A stretch of 64,000 bases of DNA from the NCBI RefSeq assembly GCF_027921845.1, contig NZ_BSEN01000004.1:80974-144973 (forward strand). The letters run 5' to 3'. This DNA comes from Leifsonia poae. Lineage in GTDB: Bacteria; Actinomycetota; Actinomycetes; Actinomycetales; Microbacteriaceae. Below, in pieces: positions 63,966-64,000 of the stretch. The notes under the pieces were generated by a model. The model had not been told where the DNA came from, searched no databases, and was given only the letters and a program-made list of their open reading frames with translations. How positions within the stretch are numbered: position 1 is the stretch's first letter; each line of letters begins with the position of its first letter. The translations under genes were made by a program, and so were the position numbers.

Positions 63966-64000
63966 GCCCCGCGCCGCCCGCGCCGCGCCGCGCCGCGCGC

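Noticed and set aside
63966..64000. GCCGC repeat at the window end
   Set aside because: Only 35 bases of simple GC-rich sequence cut by the window edge; no function can be argued.

Overview
The window is about 64 kb of very GC-rich, gene-dense actinobacterial chromosome, most likely from a Microbacteriaceae member (Leifsonia/Microbacterium-like). The lineage call rests on two WhiB proteins, the MtrAB-LpqB cassette, a SigH/RshA pair, a long-form HPF beside SecA, a Kgd-type 2-oxoglutarate enzyme, a GuaB1-type enzyme, and gene order resembling the Mycobacterium tuberculosis Rv3219-Rv3260 block (from memory). No tRNA, rRNA, insertion sequence, prophage or CRISPR array was seen. No gap between genes exceeds 300 bases; the longest (about 250) lies between secA and pflB.

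Layout. (1) 1-7.7 kb: cell-surface polysaccharide genes: a GT2 cut by the window edge, a DUF2304 protein, galE, a second GT2, and on the minus strand manA, a GH16-like protein and two O-antigen-ligase-like membrane proteins. (2) 7.8-10.1 kb: an acyl-CoA dehydrogenase and a second galE. (3) 10.2-19.6 kb: whiB2, a giant membrane glycosyltransferase, DUF5719, a metallopeptidase-family protein, DUF3499, manB, sahH and a GNAT. (4) 19.6-28.3 kb: a cyclase-family protein, then an RDD/SpoIIM pair facing away from each other and a five-gene minus-strand chain (GPDP-type membrane protein, DUF4129, DUF4350, MoxR, DUF58). This is a widespread but poorly understood envelope-associated module. (5) 28.4-37.2 kb: mtrA-mtrB-lpqB-comF-hpf-secA. 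(6) 37.4-40.5 kb: pyruvate formate-lyase and its activase, an unexpected anaerobic pair placed inside the conserved block. (7) 40.5-48.6 kb: an Rv3235-like protein, pdtaS, whiB1, a small membrane protein, an acetate transporter, bcp, rsgA, aroA, sigH and rshA. (8) 48.6-64 kb: a VOC protein, kgd, guaB1, two CNNM/CorC-type proteins behind a possible leader peptide, a second VOC protein, an old-yellow-enzyme, a HAD hydrolase, nnrD, a GT87-type protein, a thiamine-binding protein and an MFS transporter.

How the genes work together. manA, manB, both galE genes and the glycosyltransferases supply and use sugar nucleotides for the envelope. MtrAB-LpqB links envelope state to division, SecA exports proteins, and HPF protects idle ribosomes. 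SigH/RshA handles thiol-oxidative stress next to the peroxiredoxin Bcp. PflBA with the SatP-type transporter hints at mixed-acid metabolism under low oxygen.

Regulatory reading. Many genes have a TANNNT hexamer 6-8 bases before the start codon and no Shine-Dalgarno, the signature of leaderless transcripts. In three cases the upstream gene's TAG stop codon forms the first half of that hexamer. Other noteworthy signals are a SigH-type promoter overlapping the aroA start, a shared bidirectional -10 between the RDD and spoIIM genes, operator-like palindromes before the MFS transporter and pflB, and several strong terminators.

Limits. Functions come from reading translated sequences and remembered families. 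No database search, folding or alignment was run.
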